NCBI RefSeq assembly: GCF_037975245.1
Contig: NC_092563.1
Coordinates: 8,245,501-8,309,500 of the forward strand
DNA length: 64,000 nucleotides
Origin: Apostichopus japonicus
Taxonomy: Eukaryota > Echinodermata > Holothuroidea > Aspidochirotida > Stichopodidae
Direction of reading: 5' to 3'
Positions 47,449 through 58,786 of this stretch are shown here, piece by piece (the first letter of the stretch is position 1; every line of letters begins with the position of its first letter). Below the pieces are notes generated by a model that saw nothing but the letters and a program-made list of their open reading frames with translations, did not search any database and was not told the DNA's origin. The translations under genes were made by a program, and so were the position numbers.

Positions 47449-47821
47449 CAGGCGCGGATCCAGAGGGGGGTCCAGGGGGTCCGGACCCCCTGCTCTTGGC
47501 CCCCCCAAAAAAAAGAGAAAAAAAAAGAGAGAGAGAAAAATAATTAAATTAAACGCCAATTTTAAACATGTAGGACGTCAGAAGGGCGGTTATCCTTACA
47601 AGTCAGCCAGGTGTGTCTTTTCCGTCAAATGAACTATAGTGTGCACGCGTGCTACACGTGCCAAAAATGCCTAAAAATCTCAATTTTCAGACTGAAAAGT
47701 TTCAAAATTGAGGTGGTGTTCGAGAATTTCACAATGGATAGAGGGAATCCCACTCACCTTAGACCCTAGGATCCCTGGAGGCCAAACCCCTCACCCTTCC
47801 AGAATCCTGGATCCGGCCCTG
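47449..47821. mobile_element. hAT-like MITE (GGATCC ends)
   Basis: A 373-bp element with ends CAGGCGCGGATCCAG and CTGGATCCGGCCCTG as inverted repeats. Flanking octamers CATAATAA and CATCAAAC agree at five of eight positions. An A-rich stretch (about 47506-47545) and no open frame. Confidence 0.6.
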
Positions 47822-47959
47822 CATCAAACAGTGGTGACGGAACGGGAGGGGGATTGGGGGCTAAAGGCATTATGATTTTTGTATCATCTCAACTCATCTG
47901 ATATGTATTACCATATATCATAGATTGTTTTTTTTTCCTCATCAATTGAGAAATTGCAG

Positions 47960-48175
47960 ACATGAGATCCATATTTTCAGGCTATAGGTACATGCAGCTT
48001 AGAATACTCGGGAAGTGCCGTTTCCGGCCATCTGGGGGGTTTGTAAAGCTAAAAATTTTCTTGTACGCTCCGCGCCAACCGATGGTGGCGCTCCGCTTAG
48101 ATAGTCTTACGTTCAGTCGCGGCTGGACCAGTCAGACCCCCCCCCCCCCTGTCACAAATCCTGCATCCACCCCTG
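47960..48175. mobile_element. Fragment of a hAT-type MITE
   Basis: The interior around 48005-48105 resembles the 63540-63645 part of the CAGGCGCGTAGCC family. A C-run and an end like ATCCTGCATCCACCCCTG follow, closer to another family. It is a truncated or composite copy, and I cannot place its left end. Confidence 0.5.
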
Positions 48176-49428
48176 AATAATTGCTTAATTATAGTACTTG
48201 CTCTGTCGACCATTTTTGCAAAGATGTAAACGATCCGTTTCACTCAAAAAGGAATATTTTCGGTAGCAGCGAGACAATGTGTACACAAAGTACCCTTCAT
48301 TGTAATTTGAATGCCATATTGCACCATTTCGTCTTGTCAACTCAATAAGTCTAGACATAGTTCTCGGAAAAGGTTATTCATGTTTGATTCCTTGCCGGAG
48401 GCACAAGAATCTATACGATGGTGATAGTGTATGTATGTAGGTGTGCATGTATGTATGTGTGTATGTATGTGACCCTTGCTTGTAAACACGGTAACTCAAA
48501 GTAAATTAAACTTCATACTTGGTATGTGGTTCTGTATTTTTGAGTACAAGAGGCATATCGTTTTTTGCAGCTCAATGGCACAACAGAGGTGAAAGTCTGA
48601 AAACGTGAACATTGTAACTTAATCTGATTCTCTGGTAGAAGTCGGATGTTTTGCACTCTATACAGCTATACAGCGCTTGACTTTACGTTTAATATGTTTT
48701 ATGATTAATTATTAATCCAAGCAAAATGAGTGTGTGAATAATTCTTCTTCTATCATGTTAAAACTCTGGCAAACTTCTAAACCTTAAGGAATGATGAAAT
48801 CGGTTCACCAATACGTACAGGCCTAACTGTTAATTTAAACTATTGGTTTACAAATTCTCATAACAAAAAATGATCTTCTTTTAAATTCATGTAAACAATA
48901 CCGTAATTAGGCCCCCGTTGCATGATATTCAACACCATTTGTCTTTGAAAATTTCTAATGCATTGTAAACACCCCCTTTGCCTATATACGTTGCAACAGT
49001 ACAGACATAATTGTGTGTATGTTATAAAGTAGTCTTACTATTTATGGGCATCGGATGTTTAAGGTGCCATTACTCAAAACATTAAAGTGGTAAAGAAATA
49101 CATGTAGTGAATTAGGTAATATGTTATGGCTATCAGTCATTCAGATAATCATATTGTATTCCTTCATACAGTTGTTATTAACTTACGTTATTTACGATAT
49201 TTGATATGGGTGGTTCTGTTGCATTGCAACACCGCATTATCATAATTCGATCCTGACATAATGGTTTGTAGCCTGGACGCTTGGCATATACTGCTGATGA
49301 AACATATCATCCGTATAGCTCCATGAGCATACTATACCGTCGATATATGTATAAGTTGTTTAGTTCAACGTTAAGCTAAGAGAACAACAATTATGCCAAG
49401 ATATAAACCATTACTCTGGATTCATTCT
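48176..49428. other. No gene recognised
   Basis: AT-rich sequence with a GTATGTATGT-type microsatellite at 48428-48472. Nothing else that I can support. Confidence 0.5.
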
Positions 49429-49429
49429 T

Positions 49430-49820
49430 AATTGACCTTTGAACCCGACCCTAAACACCTAAAGCTGTCTTATTTTAAAGTTTGTCTCATCATTATACAT
49501 ATCGTGTGCATGGTTTAAGCCTTTTTCCCTATCACACACGCAGACACAAGTTACATGGTCAGGCACCTACCCAGCAAGTTTGAACTTGATCGGACTTAAT
49601 GTGTAGGAGGAGGACACGACACACTTTTTTTTCGGCCAATTTGACCTCAATTGCCCTTTGACCCCGACCCTATATGCCCTATTTTAAGATTTTTCTCACC
49701 ATTCTCTACATGTTGACAAGCAGAAAAATGGCTTAATACTAATTTTAGGTTTCTTGCCCTTTGACCTCTGACCTTTAACCCGTGACCCGTCGTCATCAAT
49801 GACGCAGGCACGAGCTTACA
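49430..49820. repeat. Degenerate dispersed repeat, left part
   Basis: It contains TTGACCTTTGAACCCGACC, CAAGTTTGAACTTGATCGG and TGTAGGAGGAGG, shared with 46344-46625 and 51131-51200. The element at 49829-51130 is inserted in this family. Confidence 0.5.
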
Positions 49821-49828
49821 TGTTCAGG

Positions 49829-51130
49829 CAGCGACGTAGCCAGGAATTTGAAAGGGGGGAGCAATTTTTGCGATTGATATAGATTTTCAAAGTTGTAGGC
49901 ACGAATCTGGGGGGGGGGGGGGGGCACCGGCGTCAAAGGGCACTTTGCAGAAATTCGATTGGACTGATGCAGCCTGATATTTAGTACCCTTTATAAATCT
50001 TATTGTATTATCTTATTTGCGTATACACATCACTCCATCAACGCCCCCCTCCCCCCCCCCCCCCGTCTTAGTAGTCTTACTTTTCAACTTCTGATACTTG
50101 TAGATACAAAGATAGGCCAGAAATGTCTTTGATACAACCATAGCCAGTATTTGTCTTTGATACAACTGTAGCTAGTAAATGTTTATCGAAAAGGCTGTTT
50201 TGGAACTTGGAACGCCGATCGTGACAACAACAGGCAACAAAGTGCCGCAGCTCTATACATATAAAGTCTGTTAATCAACGATATGCTTATTTGACTGTGG
50301 AATGTTCTCAACTGAAATTTTATCTGCGTAAACGGGTTCTTAAGTAGATGTTAAAAAACTGACAAGATCGTATCCTAGTCTTTTTCGGCGGGTAGAGTAT
50401 TGAATGAAACTATCGTGCTACATACTGGCTACGCCCTGATCATATGATATCAGTATCAGCAGATTTTGTTTCCTGTTTAAATTCTTTTACATGTTCTTTT
50501 ACATAATATATCAGAAAGACAAACATAGTGCTCTTTTACAAGTTTTCCAGTAGGATGATTCTTGTTTATTGTCCAATGTCTGGACTTTAATACATTTGAC
50601 GAACTTAACTGATGGACAATATAAACTTTCATATTTTGTAATACAGCCAGATATGCAGTGGCCTAAAAACAAATATCGTTATCGCAGTGTATTAGCAGTG
50701 TAATAATTATTTATAGGAAGTGCGTATCACGTACGATTGCTAGCTTAGCTTCATAACATGCTGTTCGTGCAACAATTTAGGACGACTCATTGAACGAACG
50801 TTGTCAAGTTGTTGTGCATACAGTTCGTGACATTCCATAGAGTGCGGTTAGGTAGGCAATATGTATTTTATTATGCAGTGGCCAACTGTAGGCTTGTAAT
50901 TGGCTGTAAGCTAAATTTAGCTAATTGCATCTGCCAAACTAAGTAAGTAGTTGAATCAGTAGGCATGAATGTTACTACGATTACAATCGAGTTAACGGAG
51001 CTGACGAGTATTCAAGATCAAAAGCGCACTGACAAAATACCATGCTAAAAAAAACGACAGTTTAAAAAAAAAATCGACACTGAAAGGGGGGAGCAGTCGC
51101 TCCGCCTGCTCCCCCCTGGCTACGTCCCTG
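49829..51130. mobile_element. hAT-like non-autonomous element, 1.3 kb
   Basis: The ends CAGCGACGTAGCCAGG and CCTGGCTACGTCCCTG are inverted repeats with one mismatch. The flanks TGTTCAGG (49821-49828) and TGGTCAGG (51131-51138) are an 8-bp duplication with one mismatch. It contains G and C homopolymer runs and no transposase frame. Confidence 0.72.
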
Positions 51131-51217
51131 TGGTCAGGTATATACCCACCAAGTTTGACCTTGATCGGACTTATAACGGTGTAGGAGGAGTTCGCGACAC
51201 ATTTCCTCACATTTTCC

Positions 51218-51882
51218 AACGAGGTAAATGAATCTGGAGAAACTATCACACAGTAAATACTCGCGTACGCGCGTACCATGTATGGAGGGTCATGTGATGT
51301 GTTCCAGGGTGGTACTAATATACTACTCTCCCTATTACGCATGATGATTTCACCCAACTAGTACGTAAATGTGTTTGCGTGCCTAGGGCAGCAGACGACA
51401 CCCGTTACCTAGCAATAACCGTGCCTGTAGCCTAACGTGATAGCTATATTCTCGTCGAGCAGCATTAGGCTCTGTTCCATGGAGAATTCCGTAGTTGCAC
51501 TGAACTAAACATTTCCCCACATTTCCCATTTCTACATTCACTTATAGCGTGTAGTAATAACGTTAGGCCATATGAGACAAAGCTTGCCCCTAGAGCTGTA
51601 TTAATAAGTAAGATTATGTAGAAAGCCTGCCTTCATTCAAGAGAATAAGGTTGAACGTTAGCATATTAGCACTATTTCGTAGGCCTGAAGTACCAGTACC
51701 TTCTTATGCCGTTAGTTCCCATGTCCGAACCGACCAATCTTTCACGAAGTCACTAACACTGTTCTCGAACTGCTACAGAGAAATATCAGTATAGTACCAC
51801 CCTGGAACACATCACATGACCCTCCATACATGGTACGCGCGCACCCAATTGACATGAATCCTCCAGATTCATTTACCTCGTT
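51218..51882. repeat. Long inverted repeat (fold-back)
   Basis: The arm at 51218-51316 (beginning AACGAGGTAAATGAATCTGG) and the arm at 51792-51882 are inverted copies with a few small differences. A shared core is ATGGAGGGTCATGTGATGTG. About 475 bp of unpaired loop lies between. No target duplication was found. Confidence 0.8.
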
Positions 51883-52829
51883 GACATTTTCTGATGTGGG
51901 GTGAAGTACAATATTTAATCTCCCTTTAAACTATGCATGTAAGTAGGTGCGACTAAAAGTACAATTTTCTCTGTTACAGCTTTCCGTAAATGCTTGCTTG
52001 CTTTATTTAGTTCTGTATGATGGTCAATATTCGCGACTATGCGACCATTCGACCAACACAGCAGTTCAAACCACAGAATTTCAAAGAAGTTTTAAACATC
52101 AACTAATGTAGTTTACACACATCATTCCCTCTAATGGTTTTATGTGAGCGTCTTCCTCGGCAAGGATTATTTATTCCTAACGTAAGTTTAATGTTTTTGT
52201 TCTAAAGTTATCAGAACCCAAAACGTAAGGCTACTGTACAATGGTATGCTAGCCAAGACATAGCCTAAGTTACAGGTGAGCGTAGCATATACGTCTTTCT
52301 CAAACTAACGTTATGCCTAGGGAGAAATACTAGGCCTAGTTGTTAGGCAAAAGTGGGTCTACTGTAGACAGTAGCTACTAGCTATGTTACACTATCAGTG
52401 CTTTACTGTACTTATGGCGCCAACCAAAATGGGCATTTCCAGCCAGTCCCTATATTAAAAGAGGGCGCTGTCTTATCTCGTTCAGCAAAACTTGAGAGGC
52501 TGAAATGGCTGAAAATTCAACGAAAGTTTGAGGAATTTCTGCCGGACACTTCTGAGCAAGCTACCTACTCCTTCCCTAATTCACACTAATTTATAGTGTG
52601 ACACATTCGAGCTAATACTAATTTCAGTTGCATTGCTTCAAATTTTTCGATTTAGCACACAAGATTGCGTATGGTTTTGACAATTTATCCTTCACTGACT
52701 TTCATGTTTGCTAATAGTAGTTGCTCCAGGGGGCATTGTTTTAATCTCCAGAAGTTACAAAGTAGGATTAATATTCGGCATAAAATTTTTATAATAGGGT
52801 TGTGAATGAGTAGAACAGTTTGCCTGAGA
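51883..52829. other. No gene recognised
   Basis: A 63-residue open frame at 52398-52589 has protein-like text (…LKWLKIQRKFEEFLPD…) but no family I know. The following 52618-52655 is similar in reverse to part of the 60195 duplication (TTTCAGTTGCATTGCTTC). Confidence 0.4.
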
Positions 52830-52980
52830 AAAGTTGTACTTGCCAGTAGTTTGAATGGATTTAAGAATGCTTTGGACAAGCACTTTAAGCATTGTAATTG
52901 GGTCTGATTTTCCCATAGGGTTCTTAATGGGGACATGATTGTCCCTCCTTATACTTCATTTTCTACTAAAGTATATTAAT
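52830..52980 (+). mobile_element. Non-LTR retrotransposon 3' fragment
   Basis: Second copy of the fragment at 4270-4445: about 25 residues of reverse-transcriptase C-terminus end in a stop near 52907 and run into the shared 3' flank. It is truncated, with no catalytic domain left. Confidence 0.6.
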
Positions 52981-53499
52981 CTAAACTTTGAAAGTCCACA
53001 TGACATTGAAATCTACACTATTGAATGAGGCTTGAAGTACAATATTTACCCAGGCTCAAAAACATGTGGAATAGCAAAACAGGCAAACACATCTTTTGTA
53101 AAATTCCAAAACTTTGAGGATTTTTCATTTCAAGATAAGACACTGAAATATCCTCCTGAAATTGTTTGTACAAACAGCTAGGGTGGTATATATCTCTTCT
53201 ACAAAAAAATTATCAGATTTTTTCAATGTGACTTGTGAGGAGTAATGAGTATAATTATTCGCTCAACTTTACAAACTCATAAATTTATATTAGTGAGAAA
53301 AGCTAGAACCCTGAAATTTGGCATGTGGTGAAGAACTTTATAATATAAACAATTAAAGTCAAATCTCTCACAGCTCTCACATGCTTACGTTGGTAAAAAT
53401 TGGCATCAAAACCCCTTCCTCATGCTGGATGACAGCATGAAATAGCAACTTTAGCACTGCGAAACTTGTTAATATATATATTACAGGAAAGCATTATTA

Positions 53500-54090
53500 A
53501 TTAATAATAATAAACAGTTCTATATATAGCGCAACTAAAGTCTCGCCGCGCTGTACAAAAGAAAGTGGAAGATATGTACAAGATATACAATAAGAGTAAA
53601 TATAACAATTATAACAATGAAAACAGGTGTGTCTTCATAACAGTTTTGAACATCTCTACAGACACAACATTCTTTATGTTGAGTGGGAGTTTTTTCCAAA
53701 GGAGGGTTGAGGAGTACCGGAAAGATCGCTCACCATAAGATTTAGTGGACACAGGGTGCATAGAGAGCAAAGATTGGGTGCTAGAGTGCAGACAGCGAGT
53801 TGGGGTATAACTTTGAACAAGTTCACCCAAGTATTGTGGGGCAATACCATGAATACATTTAAAGGTTAACAGGAGTACCTTGTAATCAATACGCAGTTTG
53901 ACAGGTACTATGAAGGTCATGAAGTATGGGGGTGATGTGGGAGACATGGCTAGTGCAAGTGATCAGCCTGGCAGCAGAGTTTTGAATGCATTGCAATTTA
54001 GCATTGTGATCATTTGTATGTTTTGGACTGGGCATAACCTCTAAAACAATCAAATATCCCGAAGCAAGAGTTAAGGAGCAGTTTGTCACT
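53500..54090 (-). mobile_element. CR1/L2-like non-LTR retrotransposon 3' end
   Basis: On the minus strand the C-terminal part of a reverse transcriptase is readable in two frames: IQNSAARLIT and HITPILHDLH, then RIDYKVLLLTFKCIHG, APQYLGELV, YGERSFRYSSTLLWKKLP and FKTVMKTHLF. These are typical of CR1/L2/Rex-type elements. A 3' UTR with a GCGC-paired hairpin and a TTATTA tail (about 53500-53520) follows. It is 5' truncated and has at least one frame shift near 53890-53950. Confidence 0.8.
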
Positions 54091-54165
54091 AAAAATATAA
54101 CATAATTTAAAAAAAAAAAAAAACCAAACTTGAATACTTTGCCACTTTTAAGTTGACCTACTCCA

Positions 54166-54307
54166 CAAGACTTTCCGTTTCTATGGGATAGAACAATTAG
54201 CTTCTGTAATAGGAAGGTAGTACTGTAGGATGTTCAATTGCTGAGACAATGCTTTTGTAGCATAATTTATTTTACTTTCCATTTGTATGGGATAGAACAG
54301 TTAGCTG
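54166..54307. repeat. ~100-bp satellite, left remnant
   Basis: About 1.4 units of the array that continues at 58951 lie left of the copia element. The outermost unit is diverged (TAATAGGAAGGTAGTACTG), like the last unit on the far side near 60157. Confidence 0.85.
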
Positions 54308-54471
54308 TGTTAGTTGTGTGCTCCCAAGTCACGTGTTTTTGTCATGCTAATTAACGTTGTAAATACACACGAGTTCGTTACACCATTCCCTCGTAGAAAT
54401 GTTGTCTCTTATGTCGCTTCTAAAGCCATTAAAATCACCGCACTTTCAATACAACGATGGCAGATCCAACA
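54308..54471 (+). repeat. Copia 5' LTR (includes the Gag start codon)
   Basis: 164 bp, TGTTAGTTGTGTGC to GATCCAACA. The Gag ATG (54457) is inside its last 15 bp. Confidence 0.93.
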
Positions 54472-57400
54472 GGTTATGGGCCCAGGCGTGATCCAGGAAG
54501 TCGATGGCAGAGACTTTGCTTCAACGGGGACGAACATGAATACGAATTGTGGGAAACGAAATTTCTCGGACATCTACGTATGATGAAACTGAAAGATACC
54601 ATACTAGGTCTAGACGTACCGCCCGAAGGTGAGGCTGGCAGTGGACAGCCTAACGTTAATGATGTCGTAGGTAAGAACGAAGAATGCTATGCTGAACTGA
54701 TACAGTTTTTAGATGATAAAAGCCTGTCGTTGGTAATGAGAGATGCTGCCGATGATGGAAGGAAAGCCCTAAAGATACTGAGAGAACATTACTCGAACCA
54801 GGGAAAGCCCCGTATCATTACGCTGTATACTGAGCTAACATCTCTGAAGAAAGGACCAAACGAGAGCATTACTGATTACATAATTAGGGCAGAAAAAGCC
54901 ATTACAGCCCTACGTAATGCAAAAGAGACCCTAAGTGATGGGTTATTGATAGCAATGATTTTAAAAGGATTGCCAGACTCTTTCAAACCCTTTGCTATCC
55001 ACATCACACAGAGCAATGATGAGATTACTTTTACCAAATTCAAAAGCAAATTGAGAAGTTTTGAGGAGACTGAGAAATTCCGAGTCGAGTCGCATGACAA
55101 ATCTGACAACGTCATGAAGGCAGGAAGTACAGGTACAGTACCCACTGGAAGTAGAAGAATTAAAGGGAGACTTACATGTTATCAGTGTGGAAATGAGGGA
55201 CATATTGCTAGATTGTGCCCGTATAAGCTTCAAACAAGTAACAAGTCTCAAACCAAATTGCCAAGATGGTGTAATTACCATAACAGTTCCACACACAGTG
55301 ATGAAACTTGCAGAAGACATAATCGCAAGGACAAGGCAAAGCAAACAGCGGAACAGACCGAAACTAGAGAAGAAGATCACACATTCTCATTCAAGGCTGG
55401 CAACAATACAAGCAACATACCTCAAAGAGGAGGGCCAGGAACCTTAATGGTAGATTGTGGAGCTACATCACATATAATCACAGATCTATCAAAATTTGTT
55501 TCTTTTGACAATACATTCCATCCAGAAAACCACTTCATGGAGCTAGCTGATGGGACAAGAGAAAATAATGTAGCGCTAAAACGTGGAAACGCCCAAGTTA
55601 CCTTGCTAAGTACAGAAGGCAAGAATTTAGACTCTATGCTGGAAGACGCACTGTATATCCCTTCCTACCCACAGGACATGTTTTCTGTTAAAGCTGCCAC
55701 CAACAATGGAGCCACAGTGACCTTCAAGCAAGGATGCAACATACTTACCCACAAAGATGGTACTACGTTCAACATTAAAGAACAAGGAAGATTGTACTAC
55801 CTGAACGTTGTGGACGAAGAAATAGTAGGTGACAGAGTTAACGCTGTATATGATGTTCATACATGGCATGAAATTTTAGGACACTGTAATTTTGAAGATA
55901 TTCTTAAATTACAAGATGTAGTCAAAGGTATGAAAATTAAAGGTGAAGTTGATAAGTCAACATTTGATTGTGACACATGCACTCAAGGAAAATTTGTAAA
56001 CAGTAGGAGTAGAAAACTAGATGCTAAGGCCACCACACCCCTAGAGTTGGTTCACACAGACCTAGCAGGACCTATTAACCCTGTAGCTAAGGATGGGTTC
56101 AAATATGCAGCAACATTCACCAATGATTATTCAGGAGCCATATTTGTTTATTTCATTAGAAACAAGGGTGACACTGCATTAGTATTGGAAAAGTTTTTGG
56201 CAGATTGTGCACCTTATGGCAAAGTAAAGTGTATCAGGTCTGACAATGGTTCAGAATTCACAGGAAATGCTTTTGAGTCAGTACTAAGGAAAATGGGCAT
56301 AAGGCATGAAACCTCTTCACCGTACTCTCCCCACCAAAATGGTACCGCTGAAATGCAGTGGAGAACTCTTTTTGAAATGGGGAGGTGTCTATTGATAGAC
56401 AAGGGTTTGCCCAAGTTCTTGTGGACATATGCAGTCCAAACAGCTGCCCATATTAGAAACAGATGTTTCAACAACCGCATTAAGCAAACCCCTTATCACA
56501 TGTTAACAGGGAACCAACCTGATCTCTCCAAAATGGGGATATTTGGATCAGAGTGTTATGCGTATAAGCACGACCCAAAGAAACTAGATTCTAGGTGTGA
56601 GAAAGGAATTTTTGTTGGGTATGACAAGAATAGTCCTGCATACCTAGTGTATCATGCAAACAGTGGAAAGGTGTCTAAAAACAGGCTGGTCAAGTTCTGT
56701 AAGAAAAGAGGTATTGAGAAACAAACCCAAACTGATGTATTGGATGATGAAGTTGAGTTGTTTCCTCAACAATACACATGTGGGGAGTCTAGTGGTGATG
56801 CTCATGTTCCTGAAAACAATAATGGAAGTAAGACAAATGTGTCTCAAAGAGAAATAACAAGAGAAAGTTTAAAGGAAAGTGGTTCAGAGGAAAACCACAG
56901 TGAAAGAAGTAAGGGTGATGTAAGTCAAGGACGTTACTACCCCAAGAGGGAGAGAAAATCTCCCAAATACTTAGATGAGTATGTATCACATGTTGAAGAT
57001 GGAGATTCTATTATGACTGGTATTGATTACTGTTATAAAGTATGTGGAATTCCCCAAACGTACAAGGAAGCAGTAAATTCACCTTATATATCAACATGGA
57101 AAAATGCCATGGAAGAAGAGCTAAATTCATTAAGGGAGAATGATACATTTGAGATAACAACTTTACCTGAAGGTAAACATCCAGTAGGGGGAAAATGGGT
57201 GTATGCAATTAAAGAGGATTTTGAAGGTACAAGGAGATTTAAGGCAAGATATGTCGCCAAGGGTTACAATCAAGTGAAGGGGATAGATTACAAAGAAACA
57301 TTTGCCCCGACAGCTAATATCACTTCAATTAGGATTTTAATGCAACTGGTAGTGCAAAATGATCTGATTGTTCATCAGATGGATGTCAAAACTGCTTACC

Positions 57401-57726
57401 TGCATGCTCCTATTGCTGAAGAAATCTATTTAGAGCAACCAGAAGGCTTTGAAGTTTTATCAGACACAGGAGAAAAGTTGGTTTATAAGTTAAAGAAATC
57501 ACTCTATGGGTTGAAACAGTCGGGTAGAAATTGGAATAAAGTATTACATCAGCTTGCGGTCAGCTTGCGAGTCTATAAGCCTCCATGGCTTCTTTCGCGA
57601 GTTCCTGCTTGCGGGAAGATCACATATACATACATACATACATACATGAGTACCTTGTTGAAAATGATTTTGTTCAAAATTCATCAGATCATTGTGTCTA
57701 CAAGAAGCAGATTAAAAATGACATGA
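54457..57726 (+). CDS. Copia Gag-protease-integrase-reverse transcriptase (N-terminal part)
   Basis: The ATG lies inside the 5' LTR. Domains in order: Gag (UBN2-like); a CCHC knuckle at about residue 241 (CYQCGNEGHIARLC); an aspartic protease with D-C-G-A-T at about 333, where Cys replaces the usual Ser; a pre-integrase zinc finger near 469; an rve integrase with H-T-D and S-D-N-G at about 532 and 595; and the first half of a copia reverse transcriptase (RVT_2) from about 898, with D-V-K-T-A-Y-L-H. From about 57553 the frame runs into an inserted SINE piece and ends 57726, so the last roughly 58 codons are not original. The product would lack the catalytic reverse transcriptase motif. Confidence 0.93.
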   Translation: MADPTGYGPRRDPGSRWQRLCFNGDEHEYELWETKFLGHLRMMKLKDTILGLDVPPEGEAGSGQPNVNDVVGKNEECYAELIQFLDDKSLSLVMRDAADDGRKALKILREHYSNQGKPRIITLYTELTSLKKGPNESITDYIIRAEKAITALRNAKETLSDGLLIAMILKGLPDSFKPFAIHITQSNDEITFTKFKSKLRSFEETEKFRVESHDKSDNVMKAGSTGTVPTGSRRIKGRLTCYQCGNEGHIARLCPYKLQTSNKSQTKLPRWCNYHNSSTHSDETCRRHNRKDKAKQTAEQTETREEDHTFSFKAGNNTSNIPQRGGPGTLMVDCGATSHIITDLSKFVSFDNTFHPENHFMELADGTRENNVALKRGNAQVTLLSTEGKNLDSMLEDALYIPSYPQDMFSVKAATNNGATVTFKQGCNILTHKDGTTFNIKEQGRLYYLNVVDEEIVGDRVNAVYDVHTWHEILGHCNFEDILKLQDVVKGMKIKGEVDKSTFDCDTCTQGKFVNSRSRKLDAKATTPLELVHTDLAGPINPVAKDGFKYAATFTNDYSGAIFVYFIRNKGDTALVLEKFLADCAPYGKVKCIRSDNGSEFTGNAFESVLRKMGIRHETSSPYSPHQNGTAEMQWRTLFEMGRCLLIDKGLPKFLWTYAVQTAAHIRNRCFNNRIKQTPYHMLTGNQPDLSKMGIFGSECYAYKHDPKKLDSRCEKGIFVGYDKNSPAYLVYHANSGKVSKNRLVKFCKKRGIEKQTQTDVLDDEVELFPQQYTCGESSGDAHVPENNNGSKTNVSQREITRESLKESGSEENHSERSKGDVSQGRYYPKRERKSPKYLDEYVSHVEDGDSIMTGIDYCYKVCGIPQTYKEAVNSPYISTWKNAMEEELNSLRENDTFEITTLPEGKHPVGGKWVYAIKEDFEGTRRFKARYVAKGYNQVKGIDYKETFAPTANITSIRILMQLVVQNDLIVHQMDVKTAYLHAPIAEEIYLEQPEGFEVLSDTGEKLVYKLKKSLYGLKQSGRNWNKVLHQLAVSLRVYKPPWLLSRVPACGKITYTYIHTYMSTLLKMILFKIHQIIVSTRSRLKMT
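54472..54485 (+). other. Copia primer-binding site matching the anticodon arm of initiator tRNA-Met
   Basis: The 14 bases just after the 5' LTR are GGTTATGGGCCCAG. This is the complement of CTGGGCCCATAACC, the anticodon stem-loop of eukaryotic initiator tRNA-Met as I know it. Drosophila copia is known to prime from this internal, half-tRNA site. The site also codes for residues 6-10 of Gag. Confidence 0.8.
57553..57648 (+). mobile_element. 5'-truncated SINE inside the copia reverse transcriptase
   Basis: The stretch with GTCAGCTTGCGAG, ATGGCTTCTTTCGCGAGTTC and CTGCTTGCGGGAAGATC matches the 3' half of the SINE at 28361-28600. It ends in a CATA-repeat tail (57622-57647). Copia sequence resumes directly after it in another frame. 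The limits are good to a few bases. Confidence 0.85.
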
Positions 57727-58682
57727 TCATAGTCATTATTTGGGTTGATGATCTGATTATGGCAGCTAGTGACACACACTTGCTAAATCAGTTCAAGGAA
57801 GTTATGCAGAAGAAATTTAGAATGAAAGATTTGGGTAAGATATCATATTTTCTTGGAATCCATTTTGAGCAAAAAGAGGGAGAAATCAAGATGAGCCAGG
57901 ACAAATATATCAGCAAAATGCTAGAAAGATTTGGAATGGTAAACTGTAAGCCCAGATCCACTCCATGTGAACAGAAATTGGAATATAACAGTAGTGAAGC
58001 TGTTGATCCAAAGAATTACCGTGAAATAGTTGGTAGTTTGATTTATGCCATGACATGCACTAGACCAGACCTAAGTTGGGTGGTAAGTAGATTGTCACAG
58101 CATTTGTCAGAACCTAAAGCAGAGAACATGAATACTGCCAAACATGTTCTTAGGTATCTAAAAGGTACAATTGATCACGAATTATGCTTCAAGAAATCAA
58201 GTCAACCCTTAAGGTTACTTGCTTACAGTGATTCAGATTGGGCATCTTCAGTGGAGGACAGAAGAAGTACAACTGGTTATTGTTTTAGTTTGACCCGGGA
58301 TGGTCCACTCGTTTCATGGAAATCTAAGAAGCAACCAACAGTTGCATTATCCACTTGTGAGGCTGAATACATGGCATTGGCAGCTACAACACAAGAAAGT
58401 TTGTACTTAACTCAGTTGTTGAATGGTATGGACAAGAAAATTTATCACTGTACTAATATTTTTGAAGATAACCAGGGTGCTATTTCATTGAGTAAAGATC
58501 CTGTTCACCGACAAAGATCAAAACACATTGATGTCAAGTACCATTTTATTCGTACAGTGGTCAATGAGGGTAAGGTTAACATTACATATTGCCCAACAGA
58601 GGATATGGTTGCAGATATTTTTACAAAACCAGCAACAAAATCAAAGATCAACAAGTTCAAGCGATTCCTGTTTGGTAACTGA
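57649..58682 (+). pseudogene. Copia reverse transcriptase C-terminal half and RNase H, cut off by the SINE
   Basis: An open frame runs through here and is nominally open from 57585, but the original part starts at about 57649. It holds the reverse transcriptase catalytic motif as W-V-D-D (Tyr replaced by Trp, near 57740), the G-S-L-I-Y region, and a copia RNase H with S-D-S-D-W, S-T-C-E-A-E-Y and the D-V-K-Y-H-F region. It ends at TGA 58680-58682. It is separated from its N-terminal half by the SINE, so this copy cannot make a normal polyprotein. Confidence 0.9.
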
Positions 58683-58786
58683 TGTATTTAACATTTGAAC
58701 ACTCTGAACACAAGAAGTTACAATATGCATATTGCTTTAAAGTAATTTTCATACAAGATGTTTATTATTATGAGAGCAAGTGGGGG

